DNA of 25,253 nucleotides from Betaproteobacteria bacterium UBA2293 (GTDB lineage Bacteria; Pseudomonadota; Gammaproteobacteria; Burkholderiales; Rhodocyclaceae), in contig DDWF01000047.1 of assembly GCA_002345845.1 (NCBI GenBank), positions 1 through 25,253 of the forward strand, given 5' to 3'. Both the position numbers and the translations under genes were made by a program. The notes below the pieces were generated by a model. The model was not told the origin of the DNA. It saw only the letters and a program-made list of their open reading frames with translations, and searched no databases. Of this stretch, positions 18,701-25,253 are shown one piece after another. Each line of letters starts with the position of its first letter. Position 1 is the stretch's first letter.

Positions 18701-18917
18701 GCTGGCCCACAAGCTGGGACTGGACGTGGTTGCCGAAGGCGTCGAAACCGAAGCGCAGCTGAAATACCTGCTCTCCATCGGTTGCGAGAAGATCCAGGGT
18801 TACCTGATCAGCAAACCCCTGCCGGCCGACGAACTCGAGTCCTTCATTCGCGCCAATCCGCAGATGACGGGGTTCGGCACCACGGACCTGTGGGACGTTT
18901 CAGACTCCGAAACCTAG
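15714..18917 (+). CDS. Membrane PAS-PAS-PAS-PAS-GGDEF-EAL cyclic-di-GMP protein
   Basis: This 1067-residue inner-membrane protein probably makes and/or degrades cyclic-di-GMP. Domains in order: signal-like segment (1-25), short periplasmic stretch (26-78), membrane helix (about 80-101), four PAS domains (about 122-240, 250-370, 378-495, 497-620; three end in the TER(K) motif and one in SSRKRA), GGDEF (about 622-785) and EAL (about 795-1045). The cyclase site G702-GDEF is intact, with an upstream RQTD fitting the inhibitory-site RxxD. The phosphodiesterase residues E830-A-L and DDFGTGYSS are intact, so both activities are possible. The start is GTG 15714, 15 bases after the rhodanese gene. The periplasmic part looks like the two ends of a solute-binding domain with the middle missing. 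The last 18 bases overlap queG. Confidence 0.93.
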   Translation: MAGRALRRFLIALSLLLPALGGLAEIPEQIRVVADVQPIGGSVGSAVTRIGASERQASEQRWPDEGVGESPWRRYTRPLAYALLGLSLLIALLAAWSWTLRRRVADSTKVLTSTLDSLRRTEERFHTLFEQANDAIFIMQGVTVLDCNRRAEELYQLPRERIVGATVLAVSPPLQPDGRPSAEVVEEKIAMALSGHPVLFEWRNLHRDGSLLDVEISLKRIDYGGEVCLQAIVRDVTERKQQDGRIKGLLDEQRLIFDNAHVGILLLRKRRILKCNQRIAEMFGFANAAELEGQRTEIFYGSRERFEAAGKIGYAQLSEQGSASFESEMRHQDGSRLWIIQTGRPLDRNAVLEGASIWVYTDITERKLADLALRQSRQMFSAAFESCPIAASIATLTEGRFIEANANYERDFGWRKAELIGRTSLEVGFWPSAALRQAWVDELHKGGRLVDYETIWLDRNGAPIHVSLSSEITELDGQLCILAYVTDISSRKRAEADLRIAAAAFESQEGTVITDAGGVIMRVNQAFTASTGYSAEEVVGQTPRMFKSGRHDEPFYRSMWETLLGAGAWQGEIWDRRKNGEIYPKWLTISAVKDEAGVVTHYVGTHFDITERKKAEEKIQALAFSDQLTGLANRTSLHERLIQALGMAARNGKQVALMMIDLDNFKTINDTLGHQVGDLLLKEVAQRLARSIRQTDLVARLGGDEFVIVLADIDEPADAAHVADKILSVVAAPYLLEHNELRTAASIGICLYPDDADESQDLLKKADAAMYHAKANGRGNYQFFKEEIQQAAVKRLALESDLRRAIEQRQFLLHYQPQLDLRSGRVVGVEALIRWQHPERGLVSPMEFIPVAEETGLILPIGDWVLEQACRQLVLWRNRGIGHLRMSVNLTASQFLNRSLPDRIQAMLRQYSVATEMMVLEVTESMSMANPDQTIASMNELTGCGLSLSIDDFGTGYSSLSYLKLFPVSTLKIDRSFVKDIETDQNDADICDVTVLLAHKLGLDVVAEGVETEAQLKYLLSIGCEKIQGYLISKPLPADELESFIRANPQMTGFGTTDLWDVSDSET

Positions 18918-19952
18918 TCGGCGCTGAGCCCAGGCGACATGCTCGCGGACCAGCGCCGAGGGATGGTCGGCCTGGTTTTGCAGCGCCGCCCTGGCTGCCG
19001 CCGTCGGCGGACCGTTGCCGAGGGCGACGGCAATGTTGCGCAGCCAGCGCTCGTGGCCGATGCGGCGGATCGGATTGCCGGCCACGCGTTGCTCGAATTC
19101 TTCCTCCGTCCAGGCGAACAAGGCGACCAGCGCGGTCGAGTCAAGGCCGTGGCGCGGCGCGAATTCGCCGTCGCCGAGTTGGGCGAAGCGGTTCCACGGG
19201 CAGCACAGCTGACAGTCGTCGCAACCGTAGATGCGGTTGCCGAGCAGCGGTCGCAGTTCCTCGGGAATTGCCCCGGCCAGCTCGATGGTCAGGTAGCTGA
19301 TGCAGCGCCGCGCATCGACGCGGTAGGGAGCGACGATCGCACCGGTGGGGCAGGCGGCCAGGCAGGCGCTGCAAGTGCCGCAGTGATCCTCGACCGGATC
19401 GTCGGGAGGCAGCGGCAGGTCGGTATAAATTTCGCCGAGAAAGCGCCAGGAACCCTGCTTCGACAGCAGCAGCGTGTGCTTGCCGCGCCAGCCGAGGCCG
19501 GCCTGGCGGGCGAATTCGACTTCCATGACCGGCGCCGAGTCGGAAAAGACGCGGTAGCCGAAGGGGCCGACGATGCCGGCGATGGCATCGGCCAGCTTCT
19601 GCAGCCGGCTGCGCACCACTTTGTGATAGTCGCGGCCCTGGGCGTAGCGCGAAATCGCTGCCACGTCGGCCGGCGGCGCCGGCTGGTCGTGGGGCAGATA
19701 ATCGAGCGCCGCCGAAATCACCGTCAGCGTGCCCGGATGCAACTGCTGCGGCCGGGCACGCAGTTCGGCATGGCGGGCCATATAATCCATCTCGCCGTGG
19801 CAGCCTTCGGCCAGCCAGGCGCGCAGTCCGTCGACGGCCTGCCCTGGCTCGGCGCCGGCGACGCCGATGGCGGCGAAGCCAAGTTTCTTGCCGGCAGTGC
19901 GAATTTCTTCGCGCAGCGCCGTGTAATCCACCGTGGAGTCCTGATCGTGCAT
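18900..19952 (-). CDS. queG: Epoxyqueuosine reductase
   Basis: QueG reduces epoxyqueuosine to queuosine in the wobble position of tRNAs with GUN anticodons, using cobalamin and two [4Fe-4S] clusters. The 350-residue product has the cobalamin-binding N-terminal domain ([58 protein letters not shown]). Two ferredoxin-like cysteine sets follow (C191-x2-C194-x2-C197-x3-C201 and C244-x2-C247-x2-C250-C251), then a C-terminal HEAT-like helical part. ATG 19952 gives normal length. The longer open frame upstream runs antisense through tsaE. It overlaps tsaE at the 5' ends by 6 bases and the GGDEF-EAL gene at the 3' ends by 18. Confidence 0.95.
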   Translation of the reverse strand: MHDQDSTVDYTALREEIRTAGKKLGFAAIGVAGAEPGQAVDGLRAWLAEGCHGEMDYMARHAELRARPQQLHPGTLTVISAALDYLPHDQPAPPADVAAISRYAQGRDYHKVVRSRLQKLADAIAGIVGPFGYRVFSDSAPVMEVEFARQAGLGWRGKHTLLLSKQGSWRFLGEIYTDLPLPPDDPVEDHCGTCSACLAACPTGAIVAPYRVDARRCISYLTIELAGAIPEELRPLLGNRIYGCDDCQLCCPWNRFAQLGDGEFAPRHGLDSTALVALFAWTEEEFEQRVAGNPIRRIGHERWLRNIAVALGNGPPTAAARAALQNQADHPSALVREHVAWAQRRLGFGV

Positions 19953-20462
19953 AGCCCCGATGTTACCGCCGTTTATCACCTGCTCGACGAGGCCGCCACG
20001 CAGCGCCTCGGGGAATTGCTGGCGCCGCGCCTGACGGCCGGGCTGGTCATCTACCTCGAAGGTGATCTCGGCGCCGGCAAGACGACGCTGGTGCGGGCGC
20101 TGATTCGCAGCCTCGGTCACAGCGGGCCGGTCAAGAGTCCGACCTATTCATTGGTTGAAGTTTACGTAGTTTCGAGCTTATACTTATATCACTTTGATTT
20201 TTATCGTTTCGAGTCACCAGAGGAGTTTCTCGATGCGGGTTTTGGCGAGTATTTCAATGACAGCGCAATTTGCCTGGTCGAATGGCCGGAACGCGCTGCG
20301 GGCTGCGTCCCGGCGCCGGATCTCCGCTTGCGTCTGCGCCACGAAGGTAGCGGACGGGTACTCGAAACTATCGTTGATTCGCCGGAAGGAAAGCAATGTC
20401 TAGAAGGCCTGGCCTCAGCCTGGGACGCCGGCAACTCCTCCGCTATGCCGGCGCCTCGCTGA
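19947..20462 (+). CDS. tsaE: tRNA threonylcarbamoyladenosine biosynthesis ATPase TsaE
   Basis: TsaE is the ATPase that works with TsaB and TsaD to make t6A37 in ANN-decoding tRNAs. The 171-residue product has Walker A G39-DLGAGKT, then KSPTYSLVE, YHFDFYRFESPEEF and CLVEWPER, all diagnostic. I choose GTG 19947, with GGAG eight bases before it (19935-19938). It starts inside the divergent queG gene. The C-terminus overlaps amiC by 67 bases, so the last 20 or so residues are probably a poorly conserved tail. Bases 20161-20210 are strikingly AT-rich (about 28% GC by my count) compared with the rest of the gene. Confidence 0.95.
   Translation: MHSPDVTAVYHLLDEAATQRLGELLAPRLTAGLVIYLEGDLGAGKTTLVRALIRSLGHSGPVKSPTYSLVEVYVVSSLYLYHFDFYRFESPEEFLDAGFGEYFNDSAICLVEWPERAAGCVPAPDLRLRLRHEGSGRVLETIVDSPEGKQCLEGLASAWDAGNSSAMPAPR
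20155..20184 (+). promoter_or_regulatory. Candidate internal promoter in tsaE, reading toward amiC
   Basis: TTGAAG (20155-20160) and TATACT (20179-20184) are separated by 18 bases in an unusually AT-rich stretch, about 210 bases before the amiC start. The match is good but untested. It could simply reflect codon choice. Confidence 0.4.
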
Positions 20463-21706
20463 TCCTCTCGGTTACGCCGCTGGCCGGTGCCAGCGCCAAG
20501 CTGCCGTCGGTGCTCGCCGTGCGCGTCTGGCCGGCCGCCGATTACACGCGCGTCACGCTGGAGCATGACGGCGCGCTCAAGTACAAACATTTCCTGATCG
20601 AAAATCCTGACCGTTTGGTGGTCGATATCGAGGGCGTTGAATTCAACAGCGTGCTCGATAGTCTGGCCAGCAAAGTGGCCACCGATGATCCCAACATCAA
20701 GCTGTTGCGTGCCGGTCGCTTCAAGCCGGGCGTCGTGCGCCTGGTGATGGAACTGAAGAACAAGGTCAATCCACAGGTATTTACGCTCGAACCGGTTGGC
20801 GAATATGGCCACCGCCTGGTCCTCGACGTCTATCCGCTGAATCCGCCCGACCCGCTGATGGCACTGCTTGAAGGTCGGGAAAGTGCCGTCGAGCCGCTGC
20901 CAGATCAGCGGGACTTCCAGGCGGACGACCGCCGGCCCGAGGCCCCTGAGGTGCAAACGTCCAGGAAGTCCGGCAAGCCGATAGTCGATCGCTTGGTAAC
21001 CATCATGCTTGATCCCGGCCATGGCGGCGAGGATCCGGGAGCCATCGGCAAGGGCGGGACCTACGAGAAAACGGTGACGCTGGAAGTGGCTCGTCGCCTG
21101 AAACGGCGCATTGATGCCGAACCCAACATGCGGGCGGTGCTGACCCGCGATGCCGATTTTTTCGTGCCGCTGCAGGTGCGCGTGCAGAAGGCGCGACGCG
21201 TCCAGGCCGATCTTTTCCTGTCCATCCATGCCGATGCCTGGATCAAACCCGATGCCCGTGGCTCGTCGGTTTTCGTTCTCTCCGAGCGCGGTGCCTCGAG
21301 TACCCAGGCACGTTTGCTGGCGCAGCGCGAGAATCAGGCCGACCTGATCGGCGGTGTCAATATCCGCTCCCGCGACCCCTTCCTTGCCCGCACCCTGCTT
21401 GATCTGTCGCAGACGGCGACGATCAACGACAGCCTGAAGCTCGGCAAGTATTTGCTCGGTGAGCTGGGGGCGATCAATACCCTGCACAAGAACCATGTCG
21501 AGCAGGCCGGCTTTGCCGTGCTCAAGGCGCCGGATGTCCCGTCGGCGTTGATCGAGACGGCCTTCATCTCCAATCCGGAAGAAGAGCGCCGGCTCAACGA
21601 TGATGCCTATCAGGAAAAGCTGGCTGAGGCCATCGTCCGGGGTATTCGTCAATACTTCATCAAGCACCCGCCCGGTCCCCGGGCGCGTCCGTCGGTCATC
21701 GGCTAG
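20396..21706 (+). CDS. amiC: N-acetylmuramoyl-L-alanine amidase (AMIN + Amidase_3, Tat-exported)
   Basis: This periplasmic zinc amidase cuts the peptide from muramic acid to split the septal wall at cell division. The 436-residue product begins with a twin-arginine type signal (R11-R12-QLLRYAGASLILSV, cleavage after ASA). It is followed by an AMIN targeting domain (about 35-150), a low-complexity linker (about 160-195) and the Amidase_3 domain (about 200-430). Zinc and catalytic residues are visible: H209 in LDPGHGGEDPG, E224 in YEKTVTLEVA, H278 in SIHADAW, and E387 in LIETAF. GGAAGGA at 20383-20389 supports ATG 20396, which lies inside tsaE. E. coli AmiC is also Tat-exported, which fits. Its stop overlaps the convergent cyclase stop (CTAG). 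Confidence 0.94.
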   Translation: MSRRPGLSLGRRQLLRYAGASLILSVTPLAGASAKLPSVLAVRVWPAADYTRVTLEHDGALKYKHFLIENPDRLVVDIEGVEFNSVLDSLASKVATDDPNIKLLRAGRFKPGVVRLVMELKNKVNPQVFTLEPVGEYGHRLVLDVYPLNPPDPLMALLEGRESAVEPLPDQRDFQADDRRPEAPEVQTSRKSGKPIVDRLVTIMLDPGHGGEDPGAIGKGGTYEKTVTLEVARRLKRRIDAEPNMRAVLTRDADFFVPLQVRVQKARRVQADLFLSIHADAWIKPDARGSSVFVLSERGASSTQARLLAQRENQADLIGGVNIRSRDPFLARTLLDLSQTATINDSLKLGKYLLGELGAINTLHKNHVEQAGFAVLKAPDVPSALIETAFISNPEEERRLNDDAYQEKLAEAIVRGIRQYFIKHPPGPRARPSVIG

Positions 21707-22752
21707 AACAGTTCGATTTCGCCGCGCGCCACTTCCTTGGCGACCAGTTGCCGGTTGGCGACCAATTCCTCGTAACAGTCGATGCGATTGCGCCCGTTGC
21801 GCTTGGCGAAATACAGCGCTTCGTCGGCCCGATCGATGGCGTCGGCCGGCGTATCGTGGGGTAGCAACTGGCTGAAGCCGATGCTGACGGTGACATGGCC
21901 GACGCGGCTGAACACCTGGTCGGCGACCTGGCGGCGAAAACGCTCCAGAGTGGCGATCGCCGAAGGGCGATCGGTCGGCTGCAGCAGGGCGACGAATTCC
22001 TCGCCGCCGAAACGGAACAGCTGGTCGTCGAAGCGGAAGGACTGGCGCATCACCTGGGCGACCATGATCAGTACTTCGTCGCCAATCAGGTGGCCGAAGT
22101 TGTCGTTGACCTGCTTGAAGTGATCGATGTCGCAAACCGCCAGCCAGTGGCTGGCTGCGTCGGAACTGCCGCGCCGGCGCCGGGGGTGGCCGTTGCCATT
22201 GGCCAATAGTTCGTCGCTTGCGGCCTGGCCGAGCAGTTCGAACAGATGCTTGTCGAAGGTCTTGCGGCTGGATAGTCCGGTCAGCGTGTCGCCTTCGCCG
22301 TAATCGAGCAGGCCGATATGGTTGCCGAAATACTCGATCAGTCCCATCAGGGCCACCCGCTGGTCGGCAGAAAATTCGTCGAGCAGCGTGAGGTCAATCA
22401 TGTAGCTCGGTTCATCGCGCCGGATGATCGGGAATACGATGCGATGCGAGCCATCTTCCAGGTGGTCGAGAACGGCTGACGCTTCCTGACGGCAGCGCTG
22501 GAGCAGCGGGTCATGCTCGATGCCATGGCAGTGCTGACGGTCCGGCAGATAGGCGTTGCGCAGAAAGGGGCCGTGCGGACCGAAGCCGGCGCAGGGGAAG
22601 AAGACCGCCTTGTTGCGCCCGGTATAGCAGCGGTAAATGGTGGCACGCAGCGGATTAAACAGGTCGATCAAGGCGTCAACCATGGCCGAATTGATCTCGG
22701 TTCGGTCACGGCGAGCCGAAATCTTTACCACATGGTTGATCAGGTCGAGCAT
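21703..22752 (-). CDS. Diguanylate cyclase (N-terminal sensor-like domain + GGDEF)
   Basis: This 349-residue soluble protein probably makes cyclic-di-GMP. Residues 1-150 form a GAF-like, probably ligand-sensing, region (MLDLINHVVKISARRDRTEINSAMVDALIDLFNP... then IVFPIIRRDEPSYMIDLTLL). The GGDEF domain starts at DTLTGLSSRKTFD (155-167), with the active-site loop G249-GEEF and an RxxD inhibitory site at R240-D243 exactly five residues before it. An unusual basic, Gly/Asn-rich insertion lies at about 178-201, before the WLAVCDIDHFKQVND strand. ATG 22752 is chosen over an in-frame TTG at 22770 because a TATAAT at 22785-22790 leaves only about 8 leader bases for the TTG. Single gene, convergent with amiC. 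Confidence 0.93.
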   Translation of the reverse strand: MLDLINHVVKISARRDRTEINSAMVDALIDLFNPLRATIYRCYTGRNKAVFFPCAGFGPHGPFLRNAYLPDRQHCHGIEHDPLLQRCRQEASAVLDHLEDGSHRIVFPIIRRDEPSYMIDLTLLDEFSADQRVALMGLIEYFGNHIGLLDYGEGDTLTGLSSRKTFDKHLFELLGQAASDELLANGNGHPRRRRGSSDAASHWLAVCDIDHFKQVNDNFGHLIGDEVLIMVAQVMRQSFRFDDQLFRFGGEEFVALLQPTDRPSAIATLERFRRQVADQVFSRVGHVTVSIGFSQLLPHDTPADAIDRADEALYFAKRNGRNRIDCYEELVANRQLVAKEVARGEIELF

Positions 22753-22784
22753 CGACGACTTACTGCGCAAGTAATAAGCGCGCG

Positions 22785-22790
22785 ATTATA
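22785..22790 (-). promoter_or_regulatory. -10 box (TATAAT) of the GGDEF gene
   Basis: A perfect minus-strand TATAAT predicts transcription from about 22778 and a 26-base leader to ATG 22752. No good -35 is seen. Confidence 0.5.
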
Positions 22791-22827
22791 ACGAAACTGG
22801 GTAGCTGGATTCGCTTGTTGCAACGAT

Positions 22828-22857
22828 GCCGCCGCCTTCGGCCAAGCGGGCGGCGGC
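22828..22857. repeat. 9-bp GC-rich inverted repeat between the GGDEF gene and ribF
   Basis: GCCGCCGCC (22828-22836) and GGCGGCGGC (22849-22857) form a perfect stem with a 12-base loop. No T-run follows on either strand, so it is not a typical terminator. It lies just upstream of the ribF -10 box. A short palindrome GTTGCAAC (22817-22824) lies next to it. Confidence 0.7.
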
Positions 22858-22866
22858 GCAGGCCGT

Positions 22867-22872
22867 TATAAT
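22867..22872 (+). promoter_or_regulatory. -10 box (TATAAT) of ribF
   Basis: A perfect TATAAT lies 27 bases before ATG 22900. The predicted start, about 22879, falls at the first base of a T5 run. No -35 match is seen 16-18 bases upstream, where the GC hairpin lies. Confidence 0.55.
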
Positions 22873-22899
22873 TCAACGTTTTTCGTTCGCCTCCAATTC

Positions 22900-23835
22900 A
22901 TGCGCGTCTATCGCGGTCATTCGCGTTCAGTCCCCTCTCCCGTCGTCCTCGCCATCGGTAATTTCGATGGCGTGCACCGCGGGCATGCGGCCTTGCTCGG
23001 GCGGCTGACGGCGGTGGCACGGGATCTCGCCTTGCCGCCGACGATCCTCACCTTCGAGCCACATCCCCGTGAGTTTTTCGCTCCCGACTCGGCCCCGGCG
23101 CGCCTGACGACGCTGCGCGAGAAGCTCGAACTGCTGGCTGATCTGGGGGTGGCGCAAGCCATGGTCTGTCCGTTCAATGCCGCTTTCGCCGCCTTGAGCG
23201 CCGAACAATTTGTCGAAGCGGTGCTCTGCCGCGGGCTGCAGCTTCGCCACCTGATCATCGGCGATGACTTTCGCTTCGGCCACGGCCGCCAGGGGGATTT
23301 CGCGCTTCTCCAGGCGGCCGGCCAGCGTTTCGGCTTTGGCGTTGAGGCGATGCACAGCGTTGTCGTGGATGGTGAGCGCGTCTCCAGTTCGGGCGTCCGT
23401 CGGGCACTGGCTGGTGGTGACATGACCCACGCTGCCCGCCTGCTCGGCCGGCCCTACGCGATGGACGGCCAGGTCTCGCATGGCGACAAGATCGGCCGGC
23501 AACTCGGCTTCGCTACGGCCAACATCCGCATCAAACACAATCCTTTGCCGATGAGCGGCGTCTTTGCCGTCGAAGTCGGCGGCCTCGGTGAGCGGTCGTT
23601 GCCCGGCGTCGCCAATCTCGGCATCCGGCCGACTGTCGGCGGTACCCGGCCGTTGCTGGAAGTCCATCTCTTTGATTTCGATCGCGACATCTACGGCGCC
23701 CATATCTCGGTGCGTTTCGTGCAGAAGCTGCGCGACGAGCAACGTTTTCCCAATCTCGATGCCCTCAAGGCGCAGATCGCGGCCGATGCCGCGGCGGCGC
23801 GGGCCTACTTCACGCTGAGCACGCACAATGGCTGA
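22900..23835 (+). CDS. ribF: Bifunctional riboflavin kinase / FMN adenylyltransferase
   Basis: RibF phosphorylates riboflavin to FMN and then adenylates it to FAD. The 311-residue protein has the N-terminal nucleotidyltransferase domain with G20-NFDGVHRGH (HxGH-like motif), [11 protein letters not shown] and [15 protein letters not shown]. The C-terminal kinase domain (about 185-305) begins with [22 protein letters not shown] and contains [13 protein letters not shown] and [13 protein letters not shown]. Usual length. ATG 22900 has no clear Shine-Dalgarno sequence. It overlaps ileS by 8 bases. ribF-ileS (then usually lspA) is a conserved proteobacterial order. Confidence 0.97.
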   Translation: MRVYRGHSRSVPSPVVLAIGNFDGVHRGHAALLGRLTAVARDLALPPTILTFEPHPREFFAPDSAPARLTTLREKLELLADLGVAQAMVCPFNAAFAALSAEQFVEAVLCRGLQLRHLIIGDDFRFGHGRQGDFALLQAAGQRFGFGVEAMHSVVVDGERVSSSGVRRALAGGDMTHAARLLGRPYAMDGQVSHGDKIGRQLGFATANIRIKHNPLPMSGVFAVEVGGLGERSLPGVANLGIRPTVGGTRPLLEVHLFDFDRDIYGAHISVRFVQKLRDEQRFPNLDALKAQIAADAAAARAYFTLSTHNG

Positions 23836-25253
23836 CTACAAAGACACGCTGAATCTTCCCGATACGCCGTTCCCGATGCGCGGCGACCTGCCCAAGCGCG
23901 AGCCGCAATGGGTCGCTCAGTGGCAGGAGAAAAAGCTGTACCAGCGCATCCGCGAGATCAGCGCCGGGCGGCCGAAGTTCGTGCTGCACGACGGCCCGCC
24001 GTACGCCAACGGCGACATCCACATCGGTCATGCGGTCAACAAGGTGTTGAAGGACATCATCATCCGCTCGAAGACGCTGGCCGGCTTCGATGCACCCTAT
24101 GTGCCCGGCTGGGACTGCCACGGCATGCCGATCGAGATCCAGATCGAGAAGACGCACGGCAAGAACATCCCGCGCGAGCAGGTGCAGAAGCTGGCCCGCG
24201 CCTATGCCGGTGAGCAGATCGAACGGCAGAAGAAGGACTTCATCCGCCTCGGCGTGCTCGGCGAATGGGACAACCCCTACCAGACGATGAACTTCAGGAC
24301 CGAGGCCGACGAGATCCGCGCCTTGGGTGCGATGGTCAAGCGCGGCTTCGTCTATCGCGGCCTGAAGCCGGTGAACTGGTGCTTCGACTGCGGTTCGGCG
24401 CTGGCCGAAGCCGAGGTTGAATACCAGGACAAGAAGTCGCCGGCCATCGACGTTGCCTTCGCCGCCGCCGAGCGTGACAAACTGGCCGCTGCCTTCGGCC
24501 TCGTGGAATTGCCGGCCGGTGAAGCCTACGCGGTGATCTGGACGACGACGCCGTGGACCATCCCCGGCAACCAGGCGCTCAACGCCCATCCGGAGTTCAC
24601 CTATCACTTGGTGCAAACGGAGAAGGGCTGCCTGATCCTCGCCGCCGACCTGCAGGAAGCCTGTCTCGCCCGCTACGGCCTGACCGGAACCACCGTCGCC
24701 GCCTGCCAGGGCGCAGCACTGGAGCGCATCGCCTTCCGCCATCCCTTCTACGACCGCCTGTCGCCGGTCTTCCTCGGCGACTACGTGACGCTCGACGCCG
24801 GTACCGGCATCGTCCATTCGGCGCCGGCCTACGGTATCGAGGACTTCCAGTCGTGCAAGAACTACGGCATGCACAACGAGAACATCCTGACGCCGGTGCA
24901 GGGCGACGGTACGTTTGCCGCCGACCTGCCGTTCTTCGGCGGCATGAACGTGTGGAAGGCCAATCCGGTGATCGTCGAGAAACTGGCCGAAGTCGGCGCG
25001 CTGATGAAGCACGCCACCATCGAGCACAGCTATATGCACTGCTGGCGGCACAAGACGCCGCTGATCTATCGCGCCACCAGCCAGTGGTTCGTGCGCATGG
25101 ACGCGCCGGACGTCGACAGCCAAGGCGTCGTCGCCACCGAGCCGGCCGGCCACACGCTGCGCGAAGCGGCGCTGCAGGGCGTCGAGGACACCGCCTTCTA
25201 TCCCGCCTGGGGCAAGAACCGCCTGCAGGCGATGATCGCCAACCGCCCCGACT
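23828..25253 (+). CDS. ileS: Isoleucyl-tRNA synthetase, N-terminal half (runs off the window)
   Basis: IleRS charges tRNA-Ile and edits misactivated valine. ATG 23828 lies inside the ribF end (8-base overlap). The frame stays open to the last base, giving 475 complete codons of an expected roughly 930. The class I signature is intact: [22 protein letters not shown], with HIGH at 65-68. [19 protein letters not shown] follows, then the editing domain with [15 protein letters not shown] and [16 protein letters not shown]. The KMSKS loop and zinc-binding C-terminus lie outside the window. I see no break in the visible part. Confidence 0.97.
   Translation, partial: MADYKDTLNLPDTPFPMRGDLPKREPQWVAQWQEKKLYQRIREISAGRPKFVLHDGPPYANGDIHIGHAVNKVLKDIIIRSKTLAGFDAPYVPGWDCHGMPIEIQIEKTHGKNIPREQVQKLARAYAGEQIERQKKDFIRLGVLGEWDNPYQTMNFRTEADEIRALGAMVKRGFVYRGLKPVNWCFDCGSALAEAEVEYQDKKSPAIDVAFAAAERDKLAAAFGLVELPAGEAYAVIWTTTPWTIPGNQALNAHPEFTYHLVQTEKGCLILAADLQEACLARYGLTGTTVAACQGAALERIAFRHPFYDRLSPVFLGDYVTLDAGTGIVHSAPAYGIEDFQSCKNYGMHNENILTPVQGDGTFAADLPFFGGMNVWKANPVIVEKLAEVGALMKHATIEHSYMHCWRHKTPLIYRATSQWFVRMDAPDVDSQGVVATEPAGHTLREAALQGVEDTAFYPAWGKNRLQAMIANRPD

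Noticed and set aside
16662..18710. 682-codon open frame antisense to the GGDEF-EAL gene
   Set aside because: It is a high-GC shadow. Composition is low-complexity (Gly/Val/Asp/Gln-rich) with no family motif, and the sense frame is a clear multidomain protein.
18939..19946. N-terminal extension of tsaE
   Set aside because: It lies antisense to queG. GTG 19947 has GGAG at the right distance and gives the family's normal start.
22828..22857. Terminator for the gene upstream of ribF
   Set aside because: No T-run follows the stem on either strand, and the flanking genes diverge, so none ends here.

Overview
The window is a high-GC stretch of ordinary chromosome from a betaproteobacterium, most likely of the Rhodocyclaceae (Dechloromonas/Azonexus type). 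This placement is inferred from gene order (ilvC-pssA-leuA; rpsP-rimM-trmD-rplS; xseB-ispA-dxs; tsaE-amiC; ribF-ileS), from protein flavour, and from the number of cyclic-di-GMP genes; no database search was run. About 95% is coding. No rRNA, tRNA, CRISPR array, insertion sequence or prophage gene is visible, and no gene-free stretch exceeds about 180 bases.

Layout. 1-2952 (+): the 3' end of ilvC, a terminator, then pssA and leuA (branched-chain amino acids and phosphatidylserine). 2978-3939 (-): a DUF2069 membrane protein and a WrbA-type quinone reductase. 3961-4794 (+): a YihY membrane protein. 4766-6280 (-): a 504-residue uncharacterised protein with a PilZ-like motif. 6400-8439 (+): the rpsP-rimM-trmD-rplS ribosome/tRNA operon with a good promoter and terminator. 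8468-12306 (-): xseB-ispA-dxs-folE2 (exonuclease VII small subunit, isoprenoid precursors, folate/GTP cyclohydrolase). 12406-13542 (+): a stand-alone Rieske oxygenase alpha-type protein. 13612-18917 (+): a tight row of DMT transporter, SpoIIAA-like protein, two-domain rhodanese and a four-PAS GGDEF-EAL protein. 18900-19952 (-): queG. 19947-21706 (+): tsaE-amiC. 21703-22752 (-): a diguanylate cyclase. 22900-25253 (+): ribF and the 5' part of ileS, which runs off the window.

How the genes work together. Most are housekeeping: amino-acid and lipid synthesis, ribosome assembly and tRNA modification (rimM, trmD, queG, tsaE), isoprenoid and cofactor synthesis (dxs, ispA, folE2, ribF), and cell-wall splitting at division (amiC). 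A second theme is cyclic-di-GMP: one bifunctional GGDEF-EAL protein, one GGDEF cyclase with an inhibitory-site motif, and one candidate PilZ receptor.

I found no clearly new multi-gene system. The items most worth a second look are: the 504-residue PilZ-like protein; the GGDEF-EAL protein, whose periplasmic sensor looks internally deleted; a -10 box in the loop of a terminator hairpin; an 8-bp inverted repeat over the Rieske promoter; a T-run at the predicted start of four promoters; and an AT-rich patch inside tsaE that may hold the amiC promoter.
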